A DNA stretch of 64,000 nt from Staphylococcus sp. ACRSN (lineage in GTDB: Bacteria > Bacillota > Bacilli > Staphylococcales > Staphylococcaceae), in contig NZ_JAKRNS010000001.1 in assembly GCF_022346615.1 (NCBI RefSeq), forward strand, positions 334,591 through 398,590. Direction: 5' to 3'. Every line of letters starts with the position of its first letter. The first letter of the stretch is position 1. This document shows positions 63,793 through 64,000 of this stretch, piece by piece. The notes under the pieces were generated by a model, which was not told where the DNA came from, did no database searches, and saw nothing but the letters and a program-made list of their open reading frames with translations. The position numbers and the translations under genes are program-made.

Positions 63793-63937
63793 TAATTCTT
63801 GTGTTGAAGAAATGAACATTGAAAACTGAATCGCAATATGTCAACGTTAATTCCGAACACAACGATAATTCGTTGGTTCAAAAACGTGTTAATGATAACA
63901 CAAATTAGTATTTTATGAGCTAATCAAACATCATAAT

Positions 63938-64000
<63 letters not shown>

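Overview
The window is about 33% G+C and is chromosomal DNA of a Staphylococcus. The gene order matches the staphylococcal stretch from guaA to the first rRNA operon: guaA, a variable region, a phenol-soluble-modulin (PSM) locus, sle1, gltC/gltBD, tRNA-Ser, treP-treC-treR, the SRP RNA, dnaX-ybaB-recR and 16S rRNA. Protein families and leaders are staphylococcal too: YSIRK lipase, LysM-CHAP amidase, WalR, CodY, CcpA and Fur boxes. The allantoin genes and lipase differ from what I know of S. aureus, so I favour a coagulase-negative species but cannot name it. I see no insertion sequence, prophage or CRISPR array.

Layout. Positions 1-9,775 hold the 3' part of guaA, a Dabb protein, a YagU-like membrane protein, a Fur-boxed siderophore-binding lipoprotein, two small surface proteins, a cold-shock protein, two MFS exporters (one divergent from a LysR gene) and a GrpB-like protein. 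Positions 9,900-30,273 are a dense ureide (allantoin) catabolic region: pucR, allantoin permease, allantoinase, two AllC-type amidohydrolases, ureidoglycine aminohydrolase, two AllD-type dehydrogenases, the three-gene oxamate transcarbamylase set (fdrA/ylbE/ylbF), carbamate kinase, a CynX-like transporter and a PucG-like aminotransferase. Together these predict allantoin -> allantoate -> ureidoglycine -> ureidoglycolate -> oxalurate -> oxamate + carbamoyl phosphate -> ATP + NH3 + CO2, supplying both nitrogen and one substrate-level ATP. Two cre-like sites point to carbon catabolite control.

Positions 30,431-36,679 hold a secreted poly-gamma-glutamate hydrolase, an orphan membrane protein, a carboxylesterase, a DUF1801 protein, BrnQ with a CodY box, and an NSS-family transporter. 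Positions 36,996-39,765 hold what looks like one transcript encoding a PSM-like peptide, a YSIRK pre-pro-lipase and a second PSM-like peptide. A third, PSM-alpha-like gene lies convergent to it. None of the three peptide genes reaches normal ORF-length cut-offs.

Positions 40,009-64,000 are conserved chromosome: an orphan ilvD, sle1 with a recently duplicated LysM repeat, a Nudix-GNAT fusion, amtB, a YibE/F pair, gltC divergent from gltBD, tRNA-Ser(UGA), the trehalose operon with an operator inside its promoter, large SRP RNA, dnaX-ybaB-recR, tandem rRNA promoters and the first ~60 nt of 16S rRNA. Ammonium released by ureide breakdown could be assimilated by the nearby GltBD, but that link is inference.
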